A stretch of 64,000 bases of DNA from Chryseobacterium populi (lineage in GTDB: Bacteria; Bacteroidota; Bacteroidia; Flavobacteriales; Weeksellaceae): the NCBI RefSeq assembly GCF_000282115.1, contig NZ_AKJY01000032.1, positions 1 to 64,000 of the forward strand, given 5' to 3'. The notes below the pieces were generated by a model. The model saw only the letters and a program-made list of their open reading frames with translations. It was not told the origin of the DNA and ran no database searches. Numbering within the stretch: position 1 is the first letter of the stretch; each line of letters begins with the position of its first letter. Both the position numbers and the translations under genes were made by a program. Shown here piece by piece: positions 52,940 through 63,482 of this stretch.

Positions 52940-54385
52940 CTACTTTTCCTGATCCGGCAATGAGGGTTGATTGGGTTTATAGAGCTTGTACATGACAAAC
53001 AGAAACGCTATCCATACCGGAATCAGGATCACCTGGATCTCCATCCCAGTAAGACACATCAAGACTAAAATAGCCAGTAAAAACAGGATACATATATAAT
53101 TAGATACCGGATAAAATAGAGAAGGGAATTTTGTTTTGATTCCGGATTCTATTTTATTTTTCCTGAATTTAAGGTGAGTATAGCATATCATCAGCCAATT
53201 GATAATCAAAGTAGAAACAACCAAAGCCATTAAATACTCAAAAGCTTTTTCCGGAACTATTTTATTGATAATAATACAGATCCCGGCAAAACATGAAGAA
53301 ACAATAATCGCATTGGTAGGTACGTGATTTTTGTTAAGTTTCATTAAACCTTTTGGGGCATTCCCCTGCTGGGCCAATCCGAAAAGCATTCTGCTGTTAC
53401 TGTAAACACTGCTGTTGTACACAGACAAAGCAGCCGTTAAAACAATCACATTCAACACATTGGCAATTAATGAGTTGAATTGAATCGTTTTTCCGAGAAT
53501 GGTAAATTCAAATCCGTTCAGGTTCTGAAATACCATTACAAACGGGCTCGACCCTTCTGTAATTTCTCTCCATGGACTCAAAGAAAATAATATAACCAAG
53601 GCACCTACGTAGAAAATTAAAATCCTGTAAATGACCTGATTGGTCGCTTTAGGTATTGTTTTTTCCGGGCTTTTAGCTTCTGCAGCTGTGATTCCGATTA
53701 ACTCCAGCCCACCAAAAGAAAACATAATCATCGCCATAGCCGCAAAAAGGCCTGAATATCCACTTTCCGTTTTATTAAACCATCCTTTCGGGAAAAATCC
53801 GCCATCATTCCATAAATTCTGAATATCCGCTTTATCTCCTCCCGTACCACTTACCAACAGATAGATTCCGAAGATAATCATGGCAACAATCGCCACTACT
53901 TTGATAATGGAAAACCAAAACTCGGTCTCTCCATACACTTTTACAGAGGCCAGATTGAGTGCATTGATCAAGATGAAAAAGAATAAACTTGAAACCCAGA
54001 GCGGGATTTCAGGCCACCAGAAATGAATATAATGGCCAATTGCCGTGAGCTCAGCCATACTTACCAGAATGTAAAGAATCCAGTAATTCCAGCCGGACGC
54101 AAATCCGGGAAAATTTCCCCAATATTTATAGGCAAAATAACTGAAGCTTCCTGATACCGGTTCCTGAACGACCATTTCACCGAGCTGGCGCATAATAAAG
54201 AAGGCAATAATCCCTGCTAAAGCATATCCTAAAATAACAGACGGACCCGCTAAAACCGCAGCAGGGCCGATTCCCAGAAACAATCCCGTTCCGATAGCAC
54301 CCCCGAGGGCAATTAATTGAATATGTCGATTAGTCAGCCCTCTCACTAAGGAGGTCTCTTGTCCGGTTTTCTTTTCGTCGCTCAT
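52940..54385 (-). CDS. Amino acid permease (APC superfamily)
   Basis: 481 residues with 12 hydrophobic helices. N-terminal GLTNRHIQLIALGGAIGTGLFLG is the signature of the AAT/AroP-LysP group; PVSGSFSYFAYKYWG and FGGLELIGITAAEAKSPEKTIPKA are further conserved parts. Members carry aromatic, basic or other amino acids with protons; the substrate cannot be set here. Its stop is three bases from the end of the PagL-like gene (convergent). Single gene. Confidence 0.92.
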   Translation of the reverse strand: MSDEKKTGQETSLVRGLTNRHIQLIALGGAIGTGLFLGIGPAAVLAGPSVILGYALAGIIAFFIMRQLGEMVVQEPVSGSFSYFAYKYWGNFPGFASGWNYWILYILVSMAELTAIGHYIHFWWPEIPLWVSSLFFFILINALNLASVKVYGETEFWFSIIKVVAIVAMIIFGIYLLVSGTGGDKADIQNLWNDGGFFPKGWFNKTESGYSGLFAAMAMIMFSFGGLELIGITAAEAKSPEKTIPKATNQVIYRILIFYVGALVILFSLSPWREITEGSSPFVMVFQNLNGFEFTILGKTIQFNSLIANVLNVIVLTAALSVYNSSVYSNSRMLFGLAQQGNAPKGLMKLNKNHVPTNAIIVSSCFAGICIIINKIVPEKAFEYLMALVVSTLIINWLMICYTHLKFRKNKIESGIKTKFPSLFYPVSNYICILFLLAILVLMCLTGMEIQVILIPVWIAFLFVMYKLYKPNQPSLPDQEK

Positions 54386-54492
54386 AGAAATGAATTATTT
54401 GCTAAATATATAAAAACTTAGCAGAAATCCCCTGCTGTAAACGAATTTAAAAACTTAACTGATTGAATGTAAAGTGTAGTACAAATAAAGGT

Positions 54493-54786
54493 TTATAAAT
54501 ACTCCTTCGGAATCGGAATATTATTTTGTTTCATGTAGCTTATAAGCTCACTGTATTTGTTTTCATAATCATTCACACCACACTGATGTGAGATGCTGCA
54601 GATATCCGACGGTTTGATATCTAAGATCCCTGAGATTTTTGTCAGGATATCCAGATTGATTTTCACTTTGGAGTTTTCAATATCCGAATATGCCTTCTGA
54701 GAAATTCCCATTTCAAAAGCCATATATTCCTGGGTAAGGTCTTTACTTCTCCGGATTTTTCTTATGTTTTGACCACATACTTTCAT
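54493..54786 (-). CDS. XRE-family HTH regulator, short
   Basis: 97 residues from the ATG at 54784-54786 (MKVCGQNIRKIRR). A longer frame starting further upstream adds a non-conserved Ser/Lys-rich stretch and is discarded. HTH: IRKIRRSKDLTQEYMAFEMGISQKAYSDIENSKVKI; then a second helical part (LDIKPSDICSI) and a tail with Cys and His (SISHQCGVNDYENKYS). Similar small regulators are abundant in flavobacteria. Targets unknown. Divergent from ccoNO, with 183 bases between, so it could act there, but no palindrome was noted. Confidence 0.82.
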   Translation of the reverse strand: MKVCGQNIRKIRRSKDLTQEYMAFEMGISQKAYSDIENSKVKINLDILTKISGILDIKPSDICSISHQCGVNDYENKYSELISYMKQNNIPIPKEYL

Positions 54787-54969
54787 TGGGTTTGCTTTTA
54801 GTAGTTTTCGGTATATTTTAGAAGATGATCTACTAGTCTTTAACAAAGTTAATAAATACCTTTGGCAAAACATTACACACGTTACATGATATTTATTTCA
54901 ACATCTGATTTGGTTAAAAATTTTATCCTGAAAAAGAGATAATATCATTCGGTACAACACTTTTGGATT

Positions 54970-57249
54970 ATGGAGACGCAAAAATTTAATTATGACAATT
55001 CTATTGTCAGGGCATTCCTCTATGCTACTATCGTATTCGGACTCATCGGTTTTCTGTTAGGGCTTACAGCAGCATTAATGCTTTTCTACCCTGAACTTCC
55101 CGAATTTTTGTTCGGAACTGATGACACGACCATCCAGAGTCTGAGAAGCGGAAACATTCAGGGATTAATTAATACACAGGGTGCCATGGGATTCGGCAGG
55201 ATCAGAATGCTGCATACCAGTGCGGTCATTTTTGCTTTCGTGTGTAATTCATTTTTCTGCGGTGCTTATTACAGTATGCAGCGGCTTTTAAAAACAAGAA
55301 TGTACAGTGATACCTTGTCTTGGTTACACTTCTGGACCTGGCAGATAATGATCCTTAGTGTGGTTGTAACCTTTTTATTGGGAATCAATACTTCCAAAGA
55401 ATATGCAGAACACGAATGGCCGATTGATATATTGATCGCATTCTCATGGATTATTTTCGGGATCAATATGTTTGGAACGATTGCGAAGAGAAGGGTAAGA
55501 CACCTTTATGTAGCTATCTGGTTTTATATAGCTACATGGATCGCAGTAGCAATGCTCCATATCTTTAATAACTTAGAAGTTCCGTTATCATTCACCAGCT
55601 GGAAATCCTATTCAGTATATGCGGGAGTAAAAGATGCTCTTGTACAATGGTGGTACGGTCACAATGCAGTAGCATTCGTATTGACCACTCCGGTTTTAGG
55701 CTTAATGTATTACTTTATGCCTAAAGCAGCCCAGCGACCGGTTTTCTCTTATAAATTGTCTATTATTCACTTCTGGTCATTGATCTTCGTTTATCTTTGG
55801 GCCGGTCCTCACCACCTTCAGTATACTGCACTTCCTGCATGGGCACAGGCTGTGGGAACAGGTTTCTCAATTATGCTTATTGCACCTTCCTGGGGAGGTA
55901 TGTTAAACGGGCTTCTTACCTTAAGAGGTGCCTGGGATAAAGTAAGGGAAAATCCTATTCTTAAATTCTTTGTAGTAGCGGTTACCTGCTATGGTATGGC
56001 TACGTTTGAAGGGCCTCTTTTGGCTACAAAATCTTTAAATAAAATCGGACATTACACAGACTGGGTCATTGGTCACGTACACTTAGGAGCACTTGGGTGG
56101 AATGGTTTTATGGCATTCGGTGTTATCTATTATCTGATCCCGATTATGTGGAAAACCAAGTTATGGTCTAAAAAACTGGCAAACCTCCATTTTTGGTTAG
56201 GTACTTTAGGAATTATTTTCTATGCAGTACCAATGTATATTTCAGGATTTACGCAAGGATTAATGTGGAAACAGTTCAACCCGGACGGAACTTTATTGTG
56301 GAAAAACTGGTTAGACACCGTAACAGCTATCATTCCTTACTTTAAAATGAGATTCTTAGGCGGATTACTCTATATTTCAGGCGCTATTTTAATGGTTGTG
56401 AATGTGATAAAAACAATCAGATCAGGATCATTCCAGAAAGAAGTTCCTGCCGAAGCACCTGCCCTGGCCAATATCGGAAACAACAGAAAAGAAGGTGAAG
56501 GAGCACATTTATGGCTTGAAAGAACCCCTAAACTATTATCTATTTTAGCATTCGTTGTGATTTCCATCGGTGGATTGGTAGAAATAATACCTACACTAAC
56601 CATAAAGAGCAATCTCCCACAGATCACTGCTGTAAAACCCTACTCACCATTGGAACTGGAAGGAAGAGATTTATACATCCGTGAAGGCTGTAATTCCTGC
56701 CACTCACAGATGATAAGGCCTTTCCGTGATGAGGTAATGAGATTTGACGGTAAAAACGGACAGTATTCAAAAGCCGGGGAATTCGTTTATGACAGACCAT
56801 TCCTATGGGGATCGAAAAGAACAGGACCGGATTTACACAGAGAAGGAAGCAGAAACCCGGATTCATGGCACTTCAAACATATGTATAATCCTAGAATTAC
56901 CTCTGCAGGTTCTATCATGCCCCGTTTCCCATGGCTGATCACCAATAAACTCGACCGTTCAGAAATGATTGCAAAAATGGAACTGATGAAAAATACTTTT
57001 GATATTCCTTATACAAAAGCCCAGATAGATTCTGCAAATCAGTGGGCAGACAACCAGTCTAAAGCAATTGTAAAAAGGATATATTCAGAAGCTGCCGACG
57101 TAAAAGATCAGGTAGAAAAAGACAAAGCCGCTAAAGGGTCCGCATTTGTTCCTCTTGAACAAAGAGAAATTGTAGCAATGATCGCTTATCTGCAAAGACT
57201 GGGAACAGACATCAAAACGACTGACATTAAAACGGCAAGTGTAGATTAA
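54970..57249 (+). CDS. ccoNO: cbb3-type cytochrome c oxidase, fused subunits I and II
   Basis: 759 residues. Residues 1-480 are CcoN, the 12-helix heme-copper subunit: HTSAVIFAFVCNSFFCGAYY, WYGHNAVAFVLTTPVLG and GPHHLQYTALPAWAQ (CuB and heme His), GHVHLGALGWNGF. Residues about 560-759 are CcoO with one heme c site, CNSCH at 574-578, followed by SQMIRPFRDEVMR and the axial Met region PRITSAGSIMPRFPWL. The fusion is normal in Bacteroidota. It reduces oxygen with high affinity and pumps protons at the inner membrane. ccoP follows after 18 bases; no ccoQ between. Confidence 0.96.
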   Translation: METQKFNYDNSIVRAFLYATIVFGLIGFLLGLTAALMLFYPELPEFLFGTDDTTIQSLRSGNIQGLINTQGAMGFGRIRMLHTSAVIFAFVCNSFFCGAYYSMQRLLKTRMYSDTLSWLHFWTWQIMILSVVVTFLLGINTSKEYAEHEWPIDILIAFSWIIFGINMFGTIAKRRVRHLYVAIWFYIATWIAVAMLHIFNNLEVPLSFTSWKSYSVYAGVKDALVQWWYGHNAVAFVLTTPVLGLMYYFMPKAAQRPVFSYKLSIIHFWSLIFVYLWAGPHHLQYTALPAWAQAVGTGFSIMLIAPSWGGMLNGLLTLRGAWDKVRENPILKFFVVAVTCYGMATFEGPLLATKSLNKIGHYTDWVIGHVHLGALGWNGFMAFGVIYYLIPIMWKTKLWSKKLANLHFWLGTLGIIFYAVPMYISGFTQGLMWKQFNPDGTLLWKNWLDTVTAIIPYFKMRFLGGLLYISGAILMVVNVIKTIRSGSFQKEVPAEAPALANIGNNRKEGEGAHLWLERTPKLLSILAFVVISIGGLVEIIPTLTIKSNLPQITAVKPYSPLELEGRDLYIREGCNSCHSQMIRPFRDEVMRFDGKNGQYSKAGEFVYDRPFLWGSKRTGPDLHREGSRNPDSWHFKHMYNPRITSAGSIMPRFPWLITNKLDRSEMIAKMELMKNTFDIPYTKAQIDSANQWADNQSKAIVKRIYSEAADVKDQVEKDKAAKGSAFVPLEQREIVAMIAYLQRLGTDIKTTDIKTASVD

Positions 57250-57267
57250 TTTTTAAACTGATGTAAT

Positions 57268-58155
57268 ATGAAAACAAGAACTCCCATTTCAGTATACATT
57301 GCAGTAACAATAGGTTTAACCATTATGGCATTCGAAATGTTTGCCCAAGATGCCAACTATTTTTCTTCACCTTATTTCTGGGTATTACTGATCATTGCAA
57401 CCATTCTTCTCCTGATTATGAACTCTATCGGGGATCTTGTGGAAAATGAAAGTTTCAGCCGGCTGACCGAGGAAGAAAAAAAACTGTATCTGGAAGAAAA
57501 AAAAGTTTCTTATTTTCAGAAACTGTGGAACTCTGCATTCAAAAAGCAGTCCCAGTCTGAAGAAAAAGATATTCTTATCGATCATGGTTTTGACGGAATC
57601 ACCGAGCTCGATAATTCATTACCGAAATGGTGGATCGGCCTTTTTTATTTCGGATGTATATTCTGTGCCGTTTACATGATTGCATTCGCTTTTACAGACT
57701 ATGCCCATCCGGATGCGGAATATGATAAGGAAACCAAAACCATGCTTGCCTCTATTCAGGAATTTGAAAAAACAGCTCCCACAATCAATCTGGAAACCGC
57801 AAAATACAGTGCAGATCATATTGCAGAAGGTGAGCAGCTTTTCAAAACCAATTGTGTAACCTGCCATGGAGACGGAGGAAAAGGAGGAATCGGCCCTAAT
57901 CTTACCGATACTCACTGGATCAACGTCAAAGAAAAAAGTGTATTCAAAAATGTTTTCTGGATGCTTGAAAACGGTTCCCCAAATAATCCTACCATGAGGC
58001 CCTTTATAAAAGAAGGAACCATTACAGGAAGAGATGCTGAAAAAATAGCAGCTTATATTTATCACATCAATCAGGAAACAGCTCCTATAACGGAAGCTCA
58101 GGGTGGTGCCCAACCACAGGGAGAAGAAGTAAAATGGGAAAACGGAAACGAATAA
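57268..58155 (+). CDS. ccoP: cbb3-type cytochrome c oxidase subunit III
   Basis: 295 residues. Two N-terminal hydrophobic segments (8-27 and 33-52), a charged cytosolic loop (EEEKKLYLEEKKVSYFQKLWNS), then LPKWWIGLFYFGCIFCAVYMI and a periplasmic cytochrome domain with one heme c site CVTCH at 196-200 and the axial Met in NNPTMRPFIKEG. Proteobacterial CcoP has two heme sites; here there is only one, as in other Bacteroidota. The extra N-terminal helix pair may stand in for the missing CcoQ. Encoded 18 bases after ccoNO. Confidence 0.93.
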   Translation: MKTRTPISVYIAVTIGLTIMAFEMFAQDANYFSSPYFWVLLIIATILLLIMNSIGDLVENESFSRLTEEEKKLYLEEKKVSYFQKLWNSAFKKQSQSEEKDILIDHGFDGITELDNSLPKWWIGLFYFGCIFCAVYMIAFAFTDYAHPDAEYDKETKTMLASIQEFEKTAPTINLETAKYSADHIAEGEQLFKTNCVTCHGDGGKGGIGPNLTDTHWINVKEKSVFKNVFWMLENGSPNNPTMRPFIKEGTITGRDAEKIAAYIYHINQETAPITEAQGGAQPQGEEVKWENGNE

Positions 58156-58186
58156 ATTAATAATCTCAACTTATAAACCATGCCAT

Positions 58187-58273
58187 GCCCCCTTTGAAAA
58201 ACAAACTAACATTTTGAATTTTCATTTTTGCAAAAACCTTTTCAACACATCAAAAAAATGATTAAAAGGGGGC
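58187..58273. terminator. Long-range inverted repeat after ccoP
   Basis: GCCCCCTTT (58187-58195) is repeated as AAAGGGGGC (58265-58273) and followed by TTTTAAA. The 69-base loop is long for a terminator. The remaining 180 bases up to tamB hold only AT-rich DNA and the tamB promoter. Confidence 0.4.
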
Positions 58274-58423
58274 TTTTAAAAAACAAAAAATCCACGCCTT
58301 GGTTGTTTTCATCAACTAATTCACTTGACTACAACTAAACAAAAATTCCATAATAGACAGCCAGGGCAGGATTTTTGTATTCCAATAGGGTACCACAACA
58401 GATATTTTTCTTAAATAGTATTA

Positions 58424-58431
58424 TTATCTTT
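58424..58431 (+). promoter_or_regulatory. -7 box TATCTTTG of tamB-tamL
   Basis: Exact TAnnTTTG, 20 bases before the TTG start of tamB. Confidence 0.6.
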
Positions 58432-58451
58432 GTTACAAACCCTATCACAAT

Positions 58452-61400
58452 TTGAAACTAAAAATCAATAAAAGAAAGCTACTGAGGCCTATTGCAATAA
58501 CCTTTATTTCAATATTGATTCTTCTTATTCTGCTTATATTTAGCCTAAGGCTTCCGGCTGTTCAGAATTTCATCAAAGACAAATTGGTGGTATATCTTGA
58601 AAAAAAAATCAAAACAAAAGTCAGCCTCGAAAGAGTTTATATCGGATTCCCAAACAGCCTTGTCATGGAAAACCTCTATCTTAAAGGCCGGGATATTGAT
58701 ACTCTTTTAGCTGTTAAAAAACTTGATGTAGGACTGAATATGCTCAAGCTCATTAATTCTACTGCAGATATCACCTCTGTAGACCTGGAAGGAGCCAGAG
58801 CCCATGTCGTAAGAAAACCGGACGGAAAATTCAATTTCGATTATATTATCGATGCTTTTGCCACCAGTGATAAGGATGAAAGCCCTTCTAAACCATTTAT
58901 AATTTCGCTGGATAAAATCAAGTTAAAAGATATCGGGGTTACTTTTAACGATCAGCAATCGAGAAATGACATTCAATTATATTTCAAATCTTTTGATACA
59001 AGAGTAAAAACTTTTGATCTCAGTAAAAATAAATATGCAGTTAATGACATTAATCTCGACGGATTAAAATTGAAACTGAAGCAGGACCTTATAGAGGAAG
59101 TTTCTAGAAAAGTAGAACAAAAAGTAGATTCTCTCAATCAAAAAAAACCGATGAGTATTGGTTTAAGAGGAATCAAACTAACCAATTTCGATATTGATTA
59201 CGGTGATGACAACACCAAAACATTTGCAAAAATTCTGTTTAAAGAATTAAGCACCCGGGTAAATAAACTTGACCTGGAAAACAATGCTTACAATGTCAAC
59301 ACTGTTTTTCTTTCGGGAGCGGATATTAATGCCAACCTTTACTTTCCTTCTCAGAATGCTCATCCGAAAGCCTCAAAAGAACCGGACGTTTCAAAGGTTT
59401 CCAATGAAGAAAAAGCTATGAAAATTCTTTTAGGAAAGCTCGTTCTGAATGATGTCAAAATGGTGTACAACAACACGGCAATGGCTCCCGCAAAACAGGG
59501 AATGGATTTCAATCACATGAATTTTTCAAAAATGAATGTAGAGGTCCGGAGTTTTAAAATGGAGAACAATACATTTGCTGGAGCTGTCAAATCAGCAGAG
59601 ATTAAGGAAGCTCGCGGACTGGATATTCAGAAATTCAACACCGACTTTGTATACGGGGACAAAGAAGCTTATCTTAAAAGCCTGTACCTTCAGACCCCGA
59701 AAACTCTTTTACGGGATGAGGTGAGATTAAATTACAATTCAATCGAACAGCTCAGTTCTAATCTTGGAGCCGTAAAAATTTCAGCCAATATAAAAGATTC
59801 AAGGATAGGTTTTTCCGATATTTTAAATCTGGTTCCTACTTTAAGAAACACTGTGCCTTTCAACAAATATCCAAACGCAACACTGAACGTAAATGCCAGT
59901 GTAAAAGGAAGCGTAAATGATCTTCTGATCCGTGACCTGAAAGTTTCAGGCTTAGATCAATTGAGAGTAGCTGCTTCAGGAAGAATTAAAAATGCAATGA
60001 ATCCTGACAATCTGTATTACGATGTAAGGATTGGCGAGCTTTCTTCATCAGCACAAGCCATCTTCAATTTAGTTCCGAAAAATACAATTCCTTCCAATAT
60101 TTCTTTGCCGTCCCATTTTAGCATAAAAGGAACCGCAAAAGGCTCAACGAAAGTGGTAGATGCCAGTCTTAATCTTTATTCAACTCTTGGAAATGCAGCT
60201 GTCATTGCACAAGTTGATATGAGGCGTAAAAATCATGAGCTGTATGATGTAAAGGCTCATCTTCAGGCCTTACAGATCGGTAAAATCATCCGGAATAAGG
60301 ATCTTGGAGCAGTTACAGCACAGATTTCTGCAAAAGGAGAAAGTTTTGATTTCAAAAATGCCAACGCCAATCTTAAAGGCTACGTTGCATCCGTAGTTTA
60401 TAAAGGTTACCGCTACAGCGATATGAATCTGACCGGAAAAATTAATCGCGGCGTTTATCATATCATCCTCAATTCAAAAGACCCAAATGCCAATGTACAA
60501 CTGACTGCATCCGGAGTTTATGACGATAAAAACCCGACGGTAAAAGTAAACGGAAGCATCAACAAGCTGGATCTGAATAAGCTTGGATTTTACACAAAAC
60601 CCATGATCATTGCAGGAAAAATAGACGGTGATTTTACCAACCTTGATCCCGATCATCTTAACGGATATTTAAACCTCCAGGATTTCGCTTTTTCCGACAC
60701 CAAGGAAGTTTTTCCTGTTCAGGAGCTTAATCTTAAAGCAACTTCCACCAATGATTCGACCAGGATTGTTTTCAACTCACAAATCGCTGATGTTGATATG
60801 AAAGGAAAATATAAGCTGACACAGATTTTCGGTTCTTTAACACAAACCATCAACCAGTATTATCAGTTCCAGAAACCGGATAAGTCTCAGAAAATTGATA
60901 CCGGACAATATTTTACATTCAATGCTAAAATCAAAAATGATGACCTGATCAGAAAATTCGTTCCCGATTTAAAAAGCTTTGAAACCATTAATATCACCGG
61001 AAATTATGATGCTGACTCTCAGAAAGTAGAAATTGACGGACAGATTCCTCAGCTGCTTTACGGCACCAATTCAATTGAAAATGCCACATTAAAGATCACT
61101 AATGAAAACCAGGCATTACAGTATAATCTTGGAGCAGCTTCATTAAAAAGTGAGAGCTTCGCTTTAAACAAAGTGAATATCAATGGAGATGTTGCTGATA
61201 ATATCATCAATTATAATATCACAACAAAGGATGAAAAAGATGCCACCCAATTCCTGATTGCAGGAAATGTAAAATCCTTGAATGACATAACAGAAATATC
61301 CCTGAACCCAAACGGGTTAAAATTAAATTACAGTGACTGGACCGTAGCGGAAGGAAATAAAATACAGATCAGCAGCCAAGGGATTTTAGCTGATAATTTC

Positions 61401-63482
61401 AGGTTATCCAACAGTGGAAGTGAAATATTGCTGCAGTCTGAAAGCACTTCTCCCAACAGTCCGTTAAATGTTTCGTTAAAAGATTTCAAAATTGAAACCA
61501 TCACGGAAATCATTAAAAAAGATTCTCTTCTTGCTAAAGGAACAATCAATGCTACTGCCCAGATTAAAAATCTGACCAAAGAAATGACTTTCAATTCAGA
61601 TTTAAATATTTCAGACCTGATTGTATTCGGAAACCCTGTAGGAAATCTTGCCGTGAAAGTAAATAATACTTCAGTCCACCTGCTGAATGCAGATATTGCG
61701 CTTTCAGGAAATAATAATGATGTAAAAATCTTAGGAGATTACAACACTTCCACAAGTTCCTTTGACCTGGATATGGCAATCAACCATCTTCAGATGAAGA
61801 GCCTTCAGGGATTCGCGATGAATGCAATTACCAATACGGAAGGTTATATTTCCGGAAACCTGAAAATCACAGGAACTACGGACAAACCGAATATTTTAGG
61901 AAAAGTAAAATTCAACAATGCCGGGCTTGAAATTGTAAAAACAGGAAGTGATTTCAGGAATATTGATGATGAAATTGCTTTTACAAACCGGGGTATTGAG
62001 TTTGATCATTTCAGAATCAAAGATAAAGACGGCAATGCATTAAATGTAGACGGGCAGGTTCTTACCCAGACTTACAGAGACTTTGCATTTAACCTTGATG
62101 TGAATGCCAAAGACTTCAAAGTGGTCAATTCTGAGAAATCAAATGATGCCATGATGTACGGAATCCTTGCCATTGATGCAGGATTACATGTCCGTGGAGA
62201 TCTTGATTTACCAAAAGTCGACGGCAGATTAGCCGTTGCAGACAATACAGATTTTACGTTTGTGCTCCCTCAATCAAGCCCGTCATTACAGGAAAGAGAC
62301 GGAATTGTTGAATTTATCGACCAGGACCAGGTTGCCTTGAATAAAACCATTAAAGCAGATTCTTTAAATGCACAAAGCCGCATCAAAGGAATGGATGTAA
62401 ATGTAAATATTGAAGTCAGTAAAGAAGCGAAACTCTCGATCATCATTGATAAAGCCAATGGGGATTTTATAAAGCTTCAAGGGGAAGCAGACCTGACCGG
62501 CGGTATTGATCCTTCGGGAAAAACAACTTTGGTAGGCGTTTATGAAGTAGAGAAAGGATCTTATGAACTTTCCGTGAGTCTTTTGAAACGTAAATTTGAC
62601 ATCCAGAAAGGAAGTACGATTACCTGGACCGGCGAACCGACTGCCGCCACAATGGATATTACAGCCGTTTATAAAACCGAAGCTCCGCCTATTGATCTTG
62701 TGGAGCAACAGTTGAGCGGTGAAAGTGCTTCTATTATGAATCAGTTTAAGCAGAGAATCCCTTTCAACACATTATTAAAAATGAAAGGTGAATTGCTGAA
62801 ACCACAGATCAGCTTTGATATTACCACAGAAGAAAAAAACAATTCTGTTTCATCTACTGTGACGGATATTGTAGATCAGAAGCTCACTCAGCTCAGAACC
62901 CAGGAATCTGAAATGAATAAACAGGTTTTTGCTTTGCTCTTATTGAACCGTTTCGTCGGGGAAAATCCTTTTGAATCCAGTGCAGGTCTTTCAGCTGAAG
63001 CCATGGCAAGGCAGAGTGTAAGTAAAATTCTTTCGCAACAGTTGAACAATCTTGCTTCAGGCTTAATCAAAGGTGTGGATTTAAATTTTGATCTTGAATC
63101 TTCCGAAGATTATACAACCGGAGAGAAAAATACAAGAACGGACCTGAATGTAGGCCTTAGTAAAAAACTATTGAACGACCGTCTGAAAGTTTCGGTAGGA
63201 AGTAATTTTGCATTGGAAGGTGATGCCCGTCAGAATGAGAGTATGACGAATATTGCAGGTGATGTCACGGTAGATTACAGTCTTTCAAAAGACGGAAGAT
63301 ATATGCTTCGGGCCTACCGTAAAGATGAATACCAGGTAGCACTTCAAGGGCAGATCGTAGAAACAGGTGTCGGGTTTATTATTACTCTGGACTATGATAA
63401 ATTCCGTGAGATTTTTCAAAAATCGAAGAAAGACAGACCTAAAAAAACAAATAAGAATAACCAAGTGGTAGAATTTAAGTAA
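58452..63482 (+). CDS. tamB: TamB-like translocation and assembly module protein
   Basis: 1676 residues from a TTG start (no ATG nearby). One N-terminal membrane helix (about 13-31, IAITFISILILLILLIFSLR) anchors it in the inner membrane; the rest is a very long repetitive beta structure of the AsmA/TamB type, fitting a lipid-transfer groove that spans the periplasm. The C-terminal 300 residues are the TamB (DUF490) domain, with LLLNRFVGENPF, LDFNFDLESSEDY-like strands and a barrel-contacting end (LRAYRKDEYQVALQGQIVETG). Its stop overlaps the start of the tamL gene (TAATG). It probably moves phospholipid or helps insert outer membrane proteins with TamL. Confidence 0.93.
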   Translation: MKLKINKRKLLRPIAITFISILILLILLIFSLRLPAVQNFIKDKLVVYLEKKIKTKVSLERVYIGFPNSLVMENLYLKGRDIDTLLAVKKLDVGLNMLKLINSTADITSVDLEGARAHVVRKPDGKFNFDYIIDAFATSDKDESPSKPFIISLDKIKLKDIGVTFNDQQSRNDIQLYFKSFDTRVKTFDLSKNKYAVNDINLDGLKLKLKQDLIEEVSRKVEQKVDSLNQKKPMSIGLRGIKLTNFDIDYGDDNTKTFAKILFKELSTRVNKLDLENNAYNVNTVFLSGADINANLYFPSQNAHPKASKEPDVSKVSNEEKAMKILLGKLVLNDVKMVYNNTAMAPAKQGMDFNHMNFSKMNVEVRSFKMENNTFAGAVKSAEIKEARGLDIQKFNTDFVYGDKEAYLKSLYLQTPKTLLRDEVRLNYNSIEQLSSNLGAVKISANIKDSRIGFSDILNLVPTLRNTVPFNKYPNATLNVNASVKGSVNDLLIRDLKVSGLDQLRVAASGRIKNAMNPDNLYYDVRIGELSSSAQAIFNLVPKNTIPSNISLPSHFSIKGTAKGSTKVVDASLNLYSTLGNAAVIAQVDMRRKNHELYDVKAHLQALQIGKIIRNKDLGAVTAQISAKGESFDFKNANANLKGYVASVVYKGYRYSDMNLTGKINRGVYHIILNSKDPNANVQLTASGVYDDKNPTVKVNGSINKLDLNKLGFYTKPMIIAGKIDGDFTNLDPDHLNGYLNLQDFAFSDTKEVFPVQELNLKATSTNDSTRIVFNSQIADVDMKGKYKLTQIFGSLTQTINQYYQFQKPDKSQKIDTGQYFTFNAKIKNDDLIRKFVPDLKSFETINITGNYDADSQKVEIDGQIPQLLYGTNSIENATLKITNENQALQYNLGAASLKSESFALNKVNINGDVADNIINYNITTKDEKDATQFLIAGNVKSLNDITEISLNPNGLKLNYSDWTVAEGNKIQISSQGILADNFRLSNSGSEILLQSESTSPNSPLNVSLKDFKIETITEIIKKDSLLAKGTINATAQIKNLTKEMTFNSDLNISDLIVFGNPVGNLAVKVNNTSVHLLNADIALSGNNNDVKILGDYNTSTSSFDLDMAINHLQMKSLQGFAMNAITNTEGYISGNLKITGTTDKPNILGKVKFNNAGLEIVKTGSDFRNIDDEIAFTNRGIEFDHFRIKDKDGNALNVDGQVLTQTYRDFAFNLDVNAKDFKVVNSEKSNDAMMYGILAIDAGLHVRGDLDLPKVDGRLAVADNTDFTFVLPQSSPSLQERDGIVEFIDQDQVALNKTIKADSLNAQSRIKGMDVNVNIEVSKEAKLSIIIDKANGDFIKLQGEADLTGGIDPSGKTTLVGVYEVEKGSYELSVSLLKRKFDIQKGSTITWTGEPTAATMDITAVYKTEAPPIDLVEQQLSGESASIMNQFKQRIPFNTLLKMKGELLKPQISFDITTEEKNNSVSSTVTDIVDQKLTQLRTQESEMNKQVFALLLLNRFVGENPFESSAGLSAEAMARQSVSKILSQQLNNLASGLIKGVDLNFDLESSEDYTTGEKNTRTDLNVGLSKKLLNDRLKVSVGSNFALEGDARQNESMTNIAGDVTVDYSLSKDGRYMLRAYRKDEYQVALQGQIVETGVGFIITLDYDKFREIFQKSKKDRPKKTNKNNQVVEFK

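Noticed and set aside
54787..54873. N-terminal extension of the short XRE regulator
   Set aside because: Low-complexity Ser/Lys-rich stretch without HTH homology; an ATG directly before the HTH is available.
57619..58113. Leftward 164-residue open frame inside ccoP
   Set aside because: It is antisense to the well-supported cytochrome gene and its composition (many Phe, Ser, Ile) is that of a mirrored reading of the sense codons.
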